Source: Streptomyces sp. NBC_01775 (GTDB lineage Bacteria > Actinomycetota > Actinomycetes > Streptomycetales > Streptomycetaceae). Taken from it: a stretch of 64,000 nucleotides of DNA. The stretch is taken from contig NZ_CP109104.1 of assembly GCF_035917675.1 (NCBI RefSeq), forward strand, positions 6,138,001 to 6,202,000. The letters are read 5' to 3'. The position numbers and the translations under genes were made by a program. Of the stretch, positions 8,974-17,153 are shown piece after piece. Every line of letters begins with the position of its first letter. Within the stretch, counting starts at the first letter, position 1. The notes under the pieces were generated by a model that was not told the origin of the DNA, searched no databases, and worked only from the letters and a program-made list of their open reading frames with translations.

Positions 8974-9141
8974 TACCGCGGCTGTCCGGGACACCCAGGA
9001 CCTGCCGGGAGGATCTCGGCGAACCTTCCGAAGACGCGTGTCGGCGCCCGGCGCGGACGAGAGGGACCACACCAGCAGGTGCGGGATGTGCGGGCGGACG
9101 GGATGGTCGTCCTCGACCTGGTCGTCGGCGAACCCGGCGGC

Positions 9142-10647
9142 TCACGGTCTCCGCCTCGCACCCGGGGCCGCAGCGGGTGGGGATACGGAGAGGTCAGGGC
9201 AGCGGGGGCCCGGCAGCCGGATGATGAAGCGGGCGCCGCCTTCCGGCGCGTGAGCGGCTGTGAGCGTGCCGCCGAGCTTGTCGACCAGCTGTGCCGCCAG
9301 GGCGAGGCCGAGGCCCGCGCCGACCGGTCGGCTGGCCCGGTAGCGCTGGTGGAGCCTGCCACGTTCGAAGGCCACCCGGAGGTCTTCATCCGTCAGACCG
9401 GGACCGCCGTCGCGCACCGAGAGCGCCACGTGACCACCCGCGTCCCGCTCTCCGGCGCCGGGTCCGGCGTCCGTCTCCTCAGCGAGCGCTACCACCAGCG
9501 GCGCGTGTGGCGCGACGCGGCTCGCGTTCTCCATCAGGATGTCCAACACCTGCCGCAGGCGTACCGGATCGGTGTGCAACGTCACGGAACGCGACGGCAG
9601 TTCGGTGCGCAGCTGAGTGCCGGTGCCTTCCAGGGAGGGACGCCAGGCGGTCACTGCCGCCGCTGCCAGTGCGGTGACATCGACCTCTTCCCGTTCGACG
9701 GCGAAGTCGTCCGCCTGGAGACGGGCGAGTGCGAGGAGGTCGGTGACGAGCCGTTCGAGGCGTTTCGCCTCGGTCAGTACGGTGCGCCCGGCACCCTGCG
9801 CGGTCTCCGCGTCCGTGGACAGCACGCCGTCGGCGAGCGCTTCGGCGTAGCCGCGGATGGTCGTCAGAGGGGTACGCAGTTCGTGGGAGACGGACATCAG
9901 AAAGTCCTGCTGGCGCCGCTCGCTGATCTCCAGCGCTGCGGACAACTCGTTGAGGGCGCTGGAGAGTTCGCGCACCTCCACGGGCGGAGTCAAAGGCATG
10001 CGGCAGCCGCGGTCGCCCTGCCGTATACGGTCCGCCGTCCGTGCCGCCTGCCGCAGCGGCCGGGACAGCCGCCTGGCCAGGAACACCCCCGCGAGGGCAC
10101 CCGCGAGCGCCCCGGCGGCCAGAGCGAGCGCCAGCCGCAGTCCGAGCGTCTCCCCGCGGGCCGCGGAGACCCGCTGCGCGAGCACGACGCCGCTGGCTCT
10201 TCCGACCGGCCGGGCCTCGAAGAGCACATCCTCGCCGTTCCGGGTGACACGGCTGTGCACGGGCTTCCCCTCGCCGAGCCGGCGCATCGCGGCCGGGGGG
10301 ACCCAGGCGCGGTCGGGGGTGTGCGCATGTACGAGCGAGAAACGTATGCCGTTGCCGCGCATCAGCCGCCCCAGTTGCTGCACACCGGCGGGACGGCCCT
10401 CGCGCGCGGCGAGCATGGTCGCGGCCACGTCCGCTTGCTCGCGCAGTGACTCCCGCGCGTGAGTGGTCGCGGCCTGACGTATGAGCGGCACCCCCGCCGC
10501 CGCGGTGGCGAACACCGATACGAGTGCGACGAGCAGAGTGACGAGCACGGTTCGGGAAGTCATCCGGTCGGCGCGGCCGATCAGCGGCCACTTGGACCAC
10601 CGCCCCGCGCCGGTGACCGGTTCACTCCTCCACGCTGTATCCGACAC
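9142..10647 (-). CDS. HAMP-domain sensor histidine kinase
   Basis: This 501-residue membrane kinase is the partner of the response regulator just upstream. It has a TM helix near residues 31-53, an extracellular sensor of about 110 residues, a second TM near 165-185, then HAMP. HisKA carries the phosphorylated His in SVSHELRTPLTTIRGYAEAL. HATPase_c has N, G1 (DGGPGLT) and G2 (GAGLGLALA) boxes. GTG 10647 overlaps the regulator gene by 26 nt. ATG 10563 (MTSRTV) is an alternative; neither has a good ribosome site of its own, so coupling to the regulator is likely. The signal is unknown. Confidence 0.88.
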   Translation of the reverse strand: MSDTAWRSEPVTGAGRWSKWPLIGRADRMTSRTVLVTLLVALVSVFATAAAGVPLIRQAATTHARESLREQADVAATMLAAREGRPAGVQQLGRLMRGNGIRFSLVHAHTPDRAWVPPAAMRRLGEGKPVHSRVTRNGEDVLFEARPVGRASGVVLAQRVSAARGETLGLRLALALAAGALAGALAGVFLARRLSRPLRQAARTADRIRQGDRGCRMPLTPPVEVRELSSALNELSAALEISERRQQDFLMSVSHELRTPLTTIRGYAEALADGVLSTDAETAQGAGRTVLTEAKRLERLVTDLLALARLQADDFAVEREEVDVTALAAAAVTAWRPSLEGTGTQLRTELPSRSVTLHTDPVRLRQVLDILMENASRVAPHAPLVVALAEETDAGPGAGERDAGGHVALSVRDGGPGLTDEDLRVAFERGRLHQRYRASRPVGAGLGLALAAQLVDKLGGTLTAAHAPEGGARFIIRLPGPRCPDLSVSPPAAAPGARRRP

Positions 10648-11305
10648 CGCGTACCGTCCGAATCATTCCTGCTCCCTGGCCCAGCTTGGCCCGTAGCTGC
10701 GCGATGTGCACATCGACGGTCCGCGCCCCGACATCGGACCGGTGCCCCCACACCGCGGCCAGCAGGTCGCTGCGTGTGCAGACCCGTCCCGGCCTCTTCA
10801 GCAGATGGGCGAGCAGATCGAATTCGGTGGCCGTCAGCTCCACGGGCCCGTCCTCCACGAAGACGCGGCGGCGCGGCATGTCGGCCTTCACGGGGCCGAC
10901 GCAGCGGATCTCCTCGGCGACGACGCCCGAGGTACGTCGTAGCACCGCACGCACCCGAGCCACCAACTCCCGTGGGCTGAAGGGCTTGGTGATGTAGTCG
11001 TCGCCGCCCAGCTCCAGGCCGAGCAGACGGTCCACCTCCTCGTCGCGTGCGGTGAGGAACAGCACGGGCGTCCAGTCCTGCCGGCCGCGCAGCCGCCGGC
11101 ACACCTCGGTGCCTTCCATGTCGGGCAGCATGATGTCGAGGATCAGCGCGACGGGCCGGTGGCGGCGCGCGGTTGCCAGCGCCGCCTCCCCGGTCGACTC
11201 GATGATGACGGAGAAGCCGTCGCGTACCAGATATGTGCGGACCAGCTCGGCGATGGCCCGCTCGTCCTCGACGACCAGTACGAGACCGCGGTTCTGCCCG
11301 GTCAG
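10622..11305 (-). CDS. OmpR/PhoB-family response regulator, apparent CTG start
   Basis: The regulator is 227 residues. The receiver domain has the acidic pair in VVEDE, the phospho-acceptor Asp in ILDIMLPDMEG, and Lys in ITKPFSPREL. A winged-helix DNA-binding domain follows (LTATEFDLLAHLLK, then RTVDVHIAQLRAKLG). The conserved N-terminus continues upstream of the first ATG (11131) with no ATG, GTG or TTG before an in-frame TGA. The only plausible start is CTG at 11305, about 10 nt after GGAG. The downstream kinase gene overlaps its end. The pair is a conventional two-component system with unknown stimulus. Confidence 0.85.
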   Translation of the reverse strand: MTGQNRGLVLVVEDERAIAELVRTYLVRDGFSVIIESTGEAALATARRHRPVALILDIMLPDMEGTEVCRRLRGRQDWTPVLFLTARDEEVDRLLGLELGGDDYITKPFSPRELVARVRAVLRRTSGVVAEEIRCVGPVKADMPRRRVFVEDGPVELTATEFDLLAHLLKRPGRVCTRSDLLAAVWGHRSDVGARTVDVHIAQLRAKLGQGAGMIRTVRGVGYSVEE

Positions 11306-11357
11306 CTGTCTCTCTCCTCAACTGGTCGCGGCATTCCACTCATTCCCTTCCGGCGGT

Positions 11358-11429
11358 TCTCCACCAAGAGACGACTCTCCACCAAGAGACGACTCTCCAC
11401 CAAGAGACGGCTCTCCACCGAGAGACGCC
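11358..11429. repeat. Four tandem copies of an 18-bp repeat
   Basis: The unit TCTCCACCAAGAGACGAC is repeated four times without gaps (11358, 11376, 11394, 11412); the last two copies carry one and three changes. Each unit contains TCTC-N6-GAGA, a small hairpin. It lies in the gap between the sulfatase stop and the response regulator start, just beside a strong terminator hairpin. Confidence 0.9.
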
Positions 11430-11454
11430 GGGCAGGGGCCGACCCCCTGCCCGG
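11428..11454 (-). terminator. Strong GC hairpin after the sulfatase gene
   Basis: An 11-bp perfect stem, CCGGGCAGGGG paired with CCCCTGCCCGG, closes a 5-nt loop. It lies about 31 bp past the sulfatase stop (11485) and before the next minus-strand gene. A terminator separating the two transcripts is the simplest reading. Confidence 0.65.
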
Positions 11455-11484
11455 TGACCTCTACGCACTCCGGCGCACGGCAGT

Positions 11485-13335
11485 TCACTCGGGATCGGGA
11501 ACCTGCGGTATTTCCTCCCGGCACTCCTCGCCCACACACCCTTGCAGCTTGTCCAGCCGCTGATCGAGGAACGTACGGACCTTCTTGTAGCCGGGATCGT
11601 TGTGGCGTGAGGTCAACTCGTGCGGATCGGACTCCAGGTCGTACAGCTCCCGGCCGCCCGCGCTGTAGCGGATGTAGAGATAGTGGCCGGCGCGGATCGC
11701 CTCGTACGCCGCGGAATATTCCTGCCCCCTGGGGGGCTTCCGCTTCTTCTTCCCCCGCGGCTCCAGGGCGGGCGAGGCGGGGCCGTCCATGTCGAGGTCC
11801 CCGGCTCCCGCGGCCCGCCCCGCGGAGACATCGTCGTTCGGCGGCCCCCCGGCCCGGGGCCTGCCGTGGCCCGGGGCAGCCACCGGTGTGCGGCGGGCAC
11901 CTTCCGCGATCTCCTGAAGCACCGGCCTGTCGCTGCTCTTGCGGGGGTCACGCCCGTACGGCAGCAGCGAACGCCCGTCGAGCGCGAGGTCCGGGTCCGC
12001 ACCGCCGATGTCCGAAATGGTGGCGGCCAGATCGACGTTGCTGGTGAGCTCCTTCGAGTGCTGCCCCGCTTCGATGCCAGGGCCGCGCACCACCAGAGGT
12101 ACCTGTCCCGACGCGCCGTGCGGGAGGAACTTGCCCGTGGGCACGCGGTGTTCGCCGAAGAAGAATCCGTTGTCGGAGGTGAACACCACGTAGGTGTTGT
12201 CCAGTTGGCCGGTGGACTTGAGCGTGTTCATCAGCTTCTCCACGGCCTCGTCCACGGCCAGCAGCGATTCCATCCGTCCCCGGTAGCTCTCGGTGATCTC
12301 CTCGGTGGTCTGACTGTCCAGATTCGGGCGCTTCTGGAGGAACCGCGGCTTGTCCCGCATGTCGCTCTCGTTGTACGCGGGGTTCTCGGGCAGCTCCTCG
12401 TTCGCGAACTTGCCCTTGTGGCGGGGCGCCGGACGGGGGGCCGGCCCGACGACCGGACGCGGAGCCGGCCCGACGGCCGGACGCGAGGCCCGCCCGGATT
12501 TCGGGTGGTCGTCCGAGCCGGCCTTCTTCCCGGCCTTCCCCTTGTTCCGGGGCTTCCCCTTCTTCCCGGGCTTCCCGTCCTTATCCTTCAGGAGCTCCCC
12601 GTGCGGTGCGAGAAAAGCGAGACTCAGGAAGAAGGGCTTGTCTCCTTCGGCCTTGCGCTTGATGAAGTCGACACCTTTGTCGCGGTACACATCGGTCTGA
12701 TAGAGCTTCGGGTCCTCCTCGTCGGACTTCCCGTAGGTGTGCAGCTTCCCGTTCTCGTTGAGCTGGTAGCCCCACATCCTGTACGTGGTCGGGTCCACCG
12801 AGCCGCGCCATTCGTCCCAGCCGGGCGGCACGTGCTTCGGGTCCTTTTTTCCGTAGCCGTTGGGGTACTTGCCGATGTGCGAGGTGGCGTAGCCGGCCTT
12901 CTGCATCCACACCGGCAGCGTCTTCTTCTCGTTGAGCTTGTCGTAGCCACCCTGCGGGACGGAGTTGTGCCGTACGCCGTTGTTGTGCGCGAACTGCCCG
13001 CTCAAATAGGTCGATCGCGAGGTGCAGCACAGAGGCGACGACGGGTGGAAACGGTCAAAGGTGACGCCCTCGTCGCCCAACAGCTTCCGGGTCTTGGACA
13101 GGGCTCTCATCGATTCGAGCCACTGGTCGTCGGTCATCACCATCAGCACGTTGGGCCGCTTCTTCTTGCCCTGCGAGTCGTCGCCCTGGACGCCGACGCA
13201 CCCGGTGGCGGCCGGCAGCAGCAGAAGAAGCAGACCGAGCACAGCGGTCGGCACGGCGACGACCGGGCGTCGGCGCCTCCCCGTTGTCCCCTTCTCGGTC
13301 CTCGCCGCGGCTTGCGCGGTGCTCGTGGTCTTCAT
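11485..13335 (-). CDS. Lipoprotein sulfatase
   Basis: This 616-residue alkaline-phosphatase-superfamily sulfatase starts at MKTTSTAQ. A signal peptide ending in ATGC suggests a lipid-anchored extracellular enzyme. The N-terminal metal-binding Asp pair is in VMTDDQW. The active-site motif is CCTSRSTYLSG, that is C-x-T-S-R, where most sulfatases have C-x-P-S-R; the Cys would become formylglycine. Two low-complexity insertions, one Lys/Gly/Pro-Arg-rich (about residues 255-310) and one rich in Gly/Pro/Ala/Asp with a basic end (about 480-530), interrupt the fold and are probably exposed loops. No formylglycine-generating enzyme is nearby. The substrate is unknown. Confidence 0.85.
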   Translation of the reverse strand: MKTTSTAQAAARTEKGTTGRRRRPVVAVPTAVLGLLLLLLPAATGCVGVQGDDSQGKKKRPNVLMVMTDDQWLESMRALSKTRKLLGDEGVTFDRFHPSSPLCCTSRSTYLSGQFAHNNGVRHNSVPQGGYDKLNEKKTLPVWMQKAGYATSHIGKYPNGYGKKDPKHVPPGWDEWRGSVDPTTYRMWGYQLNENGKLHTYGKSDEEDPKLYQTDVYRDKGVDFIKRKAEGDKPFFLSLAFLAPHGELLKDKDGKPGKKGKPRNKGKAGKKAGSDDHPKSGRASRPAVGPAPRPVVGPAPRPAPRHKGKFANEELPENPAYNESDMRDKPRFLQKRPNLDSQTTEEITESYRGRMESLLAVDEAVEKLMNTLKSTGQLDNTYVVFTSDNGFFFGEHRVPTGKFLPHGASGQVPLVVRGPGIEAGQHSKELTSNVDLAATISDIGGADPDLALDGRSLLPYGRDPRKSSDRPVLQEIAEGARRTPVAAPGHGRPRAGGPPNDDVSAGRAAGAGDLDMDGPASPALEPRGKKKRKPPRGQEYSAAYEAIRAGHYLYIRYSAGGRELYDLESDPHELTSRHNDPGYKKVRTFLDQRLDKLQGCVGEECREEIPQVPDPE

Positions 13336-13467
13336 GGGCCCAGTGTCCGGAAGGAATGTTCGAGGAGTGTGAAGCCCGCGTACGAATACGCTCAGTTCTC
13401 GGCGGCCGGCTTGTCGTGCCGTGCGACCCATGGCGGCCGGGCATCGTCGGCGAGCGTCAACCAGAGT

Positions 13468-13510
13468 GGGCACGGTGCCCGCCCCGTATGCGGAGCGTGG
13501 CACCGTGCCC
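13468..13510 (-). terminator. Hairpin downstream of snapalysin gene
   Basis: GGGCACGGTGCC (13468-13479) pairs perfectly with GGCACCGTGCCC (13499-13510) around a 19-nt loop. It starts 25 bp beyond the snapalysin stop and before the sulfatase start, so it fits a terminator. Confidence 0.5.
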
Positions 13511-13534
13511 ATGACGAGATGGGGGAGAGCCCGG

Positions 13535-14089
13535 TCAGTCCCGGTACATCCGAGGCGCGTACGCCGTGGGGCTGAGGCTGGCGGCGGCGAAGTTGTCCTC
13601 GACGGCGGCCCGTTCACTGGCGTCGGGGTTGGGGTTGGTGCACGAGGTCCCGGCGGAGGCGCCGGACATGAGGCTGCTGCACGGCCCTGGCTTCATGTCC
13701 GGGAGCCCCAGGATGTGGCCGAGTTCGTGCGCGGCGATGCGGATGGTGTCGTGGCCCTCGTCCACCGCCTGACGTCCCATCCAGACGGTGCCGTTGCCCA
13801 GGCTGGTGGTCTGGGCGCGCGGCCAGCCGTCGTCCGCGAGGATCTCGATGTTGGCCCGGTCGCCCGATCCGGCTGGTTTGAGTTGGACGTTCGCCACGCT
13901 GTCGTTCCAGACCGCCGCGCCGCTGTCGACGGCGTCGACGAACTCCGCAGCCCCCGTCGCGTCGTACGTTAAGACGACCGCGGCGGCGTGCGATGGGGGC
14001 GCGGGTGCGGCGGACGCCTGGCTGACGGTCCAGGGCAGAGCCACCACGAGCATGGTGATCAGTGCCCGCGCGGCGTTTCTGAGTGTCAC
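13535..14089 (-). CDS. snpA: Snapalysin-type secreted metalloprotease (M7)
   Basis: This 184-residue secreted protease has a Sec signal peptide (about residues 1-28, ending near ASAAPA). The zinc motif HELGHILGLPD matches the HExxHxxGxxD signature of Streptomyces small neutral proteases. Two pairs of cysteines in the C-terminal part (PCSS and TSCTN) fit the family disulfide. The size matches snapalysins of about 180-230 residues. These genes are often paired with a divergent LysR activator; none is seen here, so the regulation differs or the activator was lost. Confidence 0.9.
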   Translation of the reverse strand: MTLRNAARALITMLVVALPWTVSQASAAPAPPSHAAAVVLTYDATGAAEFVDAVDSGAAVWNDSVANVQLKPAGSGDRANIEILADDGWPRAQTTSLGNGTVWMGRQAVDEGHDTIRIAAHELGHILGLPDMKPGPCSSLMSGASAGTSCTNPNPDASERAAVEDNFAAASLSPTAYAPRMYRD

Positions 14090-14564
14090 GGTGATCCTCC
14101 TGTGGGGGGGGAAAGAGTTGAATCATGCTCATGACATACGCATGAACGCATCTGCCCCGCCCGCACCCGTGCCAATCCATCCGCGTGCGTCAAGTGGGCG
14201 GACAGCGACCCCCGTCGATCGCGGGCCCTTCGTCCCACCGGCAGTGTTCAATGAGAACGGCACCGCCGTCAGCGTCATCGAGGACCACTGACGCCCGCGC
14301 CGGCCACTACCCGGAGTTGGCGCTGAGCGTCACAGCTGGCCGCGAGGCCGCACTCGCGACGAGATGATCTCCGCAACGTGTGGACCGCTGTTCGCGGCGA
14401 TCGGCGATCGTCCACGTGCTGGTCAGCGGCTGCGCCCGGCGGGCTCTGCCGCCGTGCTTCGGCATACCGAAGTCGACCGCTCACCGCCGGTTTCCTGACC
14501 TGGTCGAGAGCCAGTGTCCGGGGTCGCCTGCATGAGGCCGTGCCGCACCGGCTCGGACACGGTC
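14090..14564. other. Gene-free stretch
   Basis: No frame here has convincing coding character and no repeats stand out. The first 100 bases should hold the snapalysin promoter on the minus strand. The remainder looks like decayed sequence between the snapalysin gene and the hxlR gene. Confidence 0.5.
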
Positions 14565-14975
14565 TTACTCGGCTTCGGTGTCGAACGCCTCTCGGGCGCG
14601 CTCGATCTGCGGCATGTGTGCGTCGGCCCATTCGAGCAGGACGTCGATCGGGGAGCGCAGGGTCTTGCCCAAGGGGGTGATCCGGTACTCCACGGCGACC
14701 GGACGGGTCGCCACAACCCGGCGTTCGATGATGCCGTTGCGTTCGAGCCGTCGCAGCGTCGCCGTGAGCGACTTCTGCGTCACCGCGGGGACCGCGCGTC
14801 GAAGTTCGTTGAAGCGGCATGGGCGCTCGCACAGTTCGTTGAGCACGCTCAGCGACCACTTGTCGAGTACCTGGTCGAGCAACTCGCGGTGCGGTGTGTC
14901 GATACGCAGCTCATTGGCACGTGGGGTGGCGGTATCCCGCATGAAACCAGGTCTCCTTGAAGTGTCCTCCGTCAA
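14565..14975 (-). CDS. HxlR-family winged-helix regulator
   Basis: This 136-residue protein has the HxlR core DKWSLSVLNELCERPCRFNELRR (split here as DKWSLSVLNELCE and RPCRFNELRR), then SLTATLRRLERNGIIERRV and the wing VEYRITPLGKTL. It is divergent from a RidA-family gene with only 46 bp between the starts, so it likely controls that gene and itself. HxlR proteins commonly sense reactive electrophiles or redox state, but the cysteine (CERPCRF) role here is not established. Confidence 0.88.
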   Translation of the reverse strand: MTEDTSRRPGFMRDTATPRANELRIDTPHRELLDQVLDKWSLSVLNELCERPCRFNELRRAVPAVTQKSLTATLRRLERNGIIERRVVATRPVAVEYRITPLGKTLRSPIDVLLEWADAHMPQIERAREAFDTEAE

Positions 14976-14978
14976 CTA

Positions 14979-14995
14979 GGTATCAATAGTAAACC
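14979..14995. promoter_or_regulatory. Candidate HxlR operator/promoter
   Basis: GGTATCAATAGTAAACC is an AT-rich imperfect palindrome in the 46-bp gap between hxlR and ridA. It is the most likely binding site for the adjacent HxlR and probably overlaps both promoters. Confidence 0.4.
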
Positions 14996-15021
14996 GATTG
15001 TCCTGCTGTAGAGGAGAGACG

Positions 15022-15432
15022 ATGCCTGTCACCCGCTTCACCCCTGACGGCCTTCAGCCGCACACGCCCTACCACCACGTCGCGGTAGCTGTCGGGTCGC
15101 GTCACATCCATATCAGCGGTCAGATCGCGCGACTGGGCGATGGCACACCGGTCGCACCTGGTGACCTGAGCGGGCAGGTGGCGCAGGTGTTGCGCAACAC
15201 CGCCCGCGCCCTCGCCGGAGCCGATGCCTCCTTCGAGGATGTAGTCCGGCTGACCTTCTACGTCACCCAGTGGGCGCCGGAGAAGATCGGGCCCTTCATG
15301 GCCGGGATCGAATCGGTGGTCGAGGAGCTCGCCCTGCCCCAGCCCCTTCCTCCGGCATCGCTGATCGGCGTGGACTATCTCTTCGAACCCGACGTGCTGG
15401 TTGAACTGGAGGCAACCGCGATCTCGCAGTGA
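15022..15432 (+). CDS. RidA/YjgF-family enamine-imine deaminase
   Basis: This 136-residue protein of the YjgF/YER057c/UK114 fold would hydrolyse reactive enamine/imine intermediates or act in a catabolic step. It has HIHISGQIAR, the helix QVLRNTARALAGADASFEDVV and VRLTFYVTQ, all family marks. The start ATG 15022 follows GAGGAGA. The usual catalytic Arg near the C-terminus is not evident in PASLIGVDYLFEPDVLVELE (V replaces the usual R/T pattern), so it may belong to a non-deaminase subgroup. It is divergent from hxlR. Confidence 0.85.
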   Translation: MPVTRFTPDGLQPHTPYHHVAVAVGSRHIHISGQIARLGDGTPVAPGDLSGQVAQVLRNTARALAGADASFEDVVRLTFYVTQWAPEKIGPFMAGIESVVEELALPQPLPPASLIGVDYLFEPDVLVELEATAISQ

Positions 15433-15521
15433 GCACTGCTTCACCGGCGCAGCTCTGACCGCCTTCCGCCGACTCGACGAACTGGTCTCGAAGTGACCGC
15501 ACAGCGGCTCGAACCGGCCGC

Positions 15522-16040
15522 GTGGTCCTTGCCAGCCACGTCGTTGAAACGAGATCAGTGGTGAACCAGATCAGCGTTGAACCAGATCAGTGGTGTCGTC
15601 GCTGCGGTTGCGAAGGTGCTGCGCGAGACGCGGTCGTGCGGCGGTCGGCCCACGAGCCACTGGGCCGGCGACCGACGACGCTGGAGGTCGTCGTACGTCG
15701 CTGCCGGTGCCGCGGGGGCGGTCCTGCTCGCGGTGGGCGGCGCGTCGCAGGCCACGCGCGCTGAGCGGAGGGGCCATGACCGCAACGGCCTTCGACCATA
15801 CCGAGGAGTCGGAACGCAGCTGCCGAGTGAGTCGGTCAGCTTGACCATCAGTTCGCGGCCACGACGGCACTCAGCGAGGTCATCGCGCTCGGACGGACGC
15901 TGAGGAAGAGAGCCGACGACGTGCTGGCCCGCTTCGGCCGGCCAGGCACGTCCAATGTTCCGACGGAGGCGATCGACGCGGCGACAAAGCGGCTCCAGGG
16001 AGGGCGGCTTCGCCGAGCTGCTGGAGGTGCACACCAGTAG
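15522..16040 (+). pseudogene. Decayed ISL3-family transposase
   Basis: Two separate pieces of an ISL3 transposase are visible. From about 15591 the zinc-finger head reads WCRRCGCEGAARDAVVRRSA, followed by GRRPTTLEVVVRRCRC. From about 15850 the tail reads ALSEVIALGRTLRKRADDVL followed by PGTSNVPTEAID, the conserved end containing the last catalytic Glu. The large central catalytic region is missing and the frame changes, so this is a dead element. It lies between RidA and the chorismate mutase gene. No terminal inverted repeats were recognised. Confidence 0.65.
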
Positions 16041-16080
16041 CTCGGCGGCTTCACCGCCGGAATCGGCCTGACGTGGACGC

Positions 16081-16120
16081 CGTCACGCCGTCACGCCGTC
16101 ACGCCGTCACGCCGTCACGA
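16081..16120. repeat. 8-bp microsatellite, five copies
   Basis: CGTCACGC is repeated five times in tandem (the last copy ends in A). It adjoins the end of the ISL3 remnant and the chorismate mutase stop. A non-triplet unit shows it is not coding. Confidence 0.9.
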
Positions 16121-16133
16121 CGGACCGAAACCC

Positions 16134-16748
16134 TCAATAGTCGGCGCACACCGGCTCGACCGCTCCCCGCAGGGCGCGCTCGTGCAGACGGTCGAGGTCG
16201 TGCTGATGAGCGGCGGACTTCTCGGCGAGAACAAGGGAGACCCGGCACCGAAGAGTTCCACCACGCAGATTCTCCGTGGTCGCGAGCTGGTCGATGAACT
16301 CGCCCGTGATCCGGTCCAGTTCCGGCCGCACCTCGGTGGCCAGGTCGGGGCGCTTCTTCGGCGCCAGTTCCGGGTGCTCCGTCCAGAGCTCGTACAGACC
16401 CTGCTGTACGACCTTGCTCATCTCGATCTGCGCCCGGAAGAACTCCACAGTCTCTCGCGTGTCAAGACCGGATTCGATGGCGAGAGCCTTGGCCTGGTCA
16501 AGTACCTGCTGCTCCCGTTCCGGGTCCTCGATCGGCGTATCAGTGCCGAACTTGGCCGCCGCGACCTTGTCGGCGAGCAGAATCCGCTCAGCGGCGAGGC
16601 CGACCAGCGGTGTCAGCTCGCTGCCCGCCGCGACATGCCGGGAAGGCGATGCCGACGCGGGGGCAACACCGACCGCCACCGTTCCAGCGGTCACCAAGGA
16701 GGAAAGCCCGGCACGGAACAGCCGGGAGGAGATGCCTTGAGTGAACAT
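16134..16748 (-). CDS. Secreted chorismate mutase, AroQ-gamma type
   Basis: This 204-residue protein starts at MFTQGIS and has a signal peptide cleaved near ASASPS (residue 35), so it is exported. The mature helical domain has the AroQ-gamma pattern LVGLAAERILLADKVAAAKF, then PIEDPEREQQVLD, and a C-terminal cysteine pair (LRCR, VCADY) expected for the exported subclass. It would convert chorismate to prephenate outside the cytoplasm; the physiological role of such exported enzymes is unclear. The longer upstream frame is not needed; AAGG precedes this ATG. Confidence 0.85.
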   Translation of the reverse strand: MFTQGISSRLFRAGLSSLVTAGTVAVGVAPASASPSRHVAAGSELTPLVGLAAERILLADKVAAAKFGTDTPIEDPEREQQVLDQAKALAIESGLDTRETVEFFRAQIEMSKVVQQGLYELWTEHPELAPKKRPDLATEVRPELDRITGEFIDQLATTENLRGGTLRCRVSLVLAEKSAAHQHDLDRLHERALRGAVEPVCADY

Positions 16749-17153
16749 TGAGAACTGCCTTTCTCGCAGATCATGTACTGCGCCCCAACCTGGTTGTCGA
16801 GCTCCGAGCGCACCGCCTCGGCGACGGACGGTGAGCCTGCCGCTTTCGTGGGGGTCGGTCGGCGTGGGGTCGGTCGGCGTGAGGGTAGGTCGGCGAGGGG
16901 CGTCGGTGAGCTGGGTCCCCATGACGGGGAGCAGGTCGAGTTTGTCGGCGCTGTCCGTGCCCAGTGCGGGGTGGTTGACGCGCTTGCGGCCCCCGGCGGA
17001 CCGCGACCTCGTGCTGGGCCCACAAGGCAGCGAACTCGGGTGACATGACTTTGCCGTTCCGCTTGTTGCCCCTGCCCATCGTTGTCCCCGCGATGCCGAA
17101 CAACATCGGTGTACCGGCGAACGGGCACGAACCCGTCCAGCAGCGGGGATCTG
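16749..17153 (-). pseudogene. Relic region with MmyB-like regulator fragment and a short tandem repeat
   Basis: On the minus strand around 16980-17060 a frame reads GKVMSPEFAALWAQHEVAVR, resembling the C-terminal ligand domain of MmyB/XRE regulators (SPEFxxLWARHDVR). It then loses homology, so only a broken piece remains. A 15-bp unit, GGGGTCGGTCGGCGT, is repeated at 16851 and 16866 with a third diverged copy at 16881-16895. No intact gene is present. Confidence 0.3.

Noticed and set aside
8974..9141. Possible gene between deoR and the histidine kinase
   Set aside because: Only 168 bp, no coding character; convergent gene ends.
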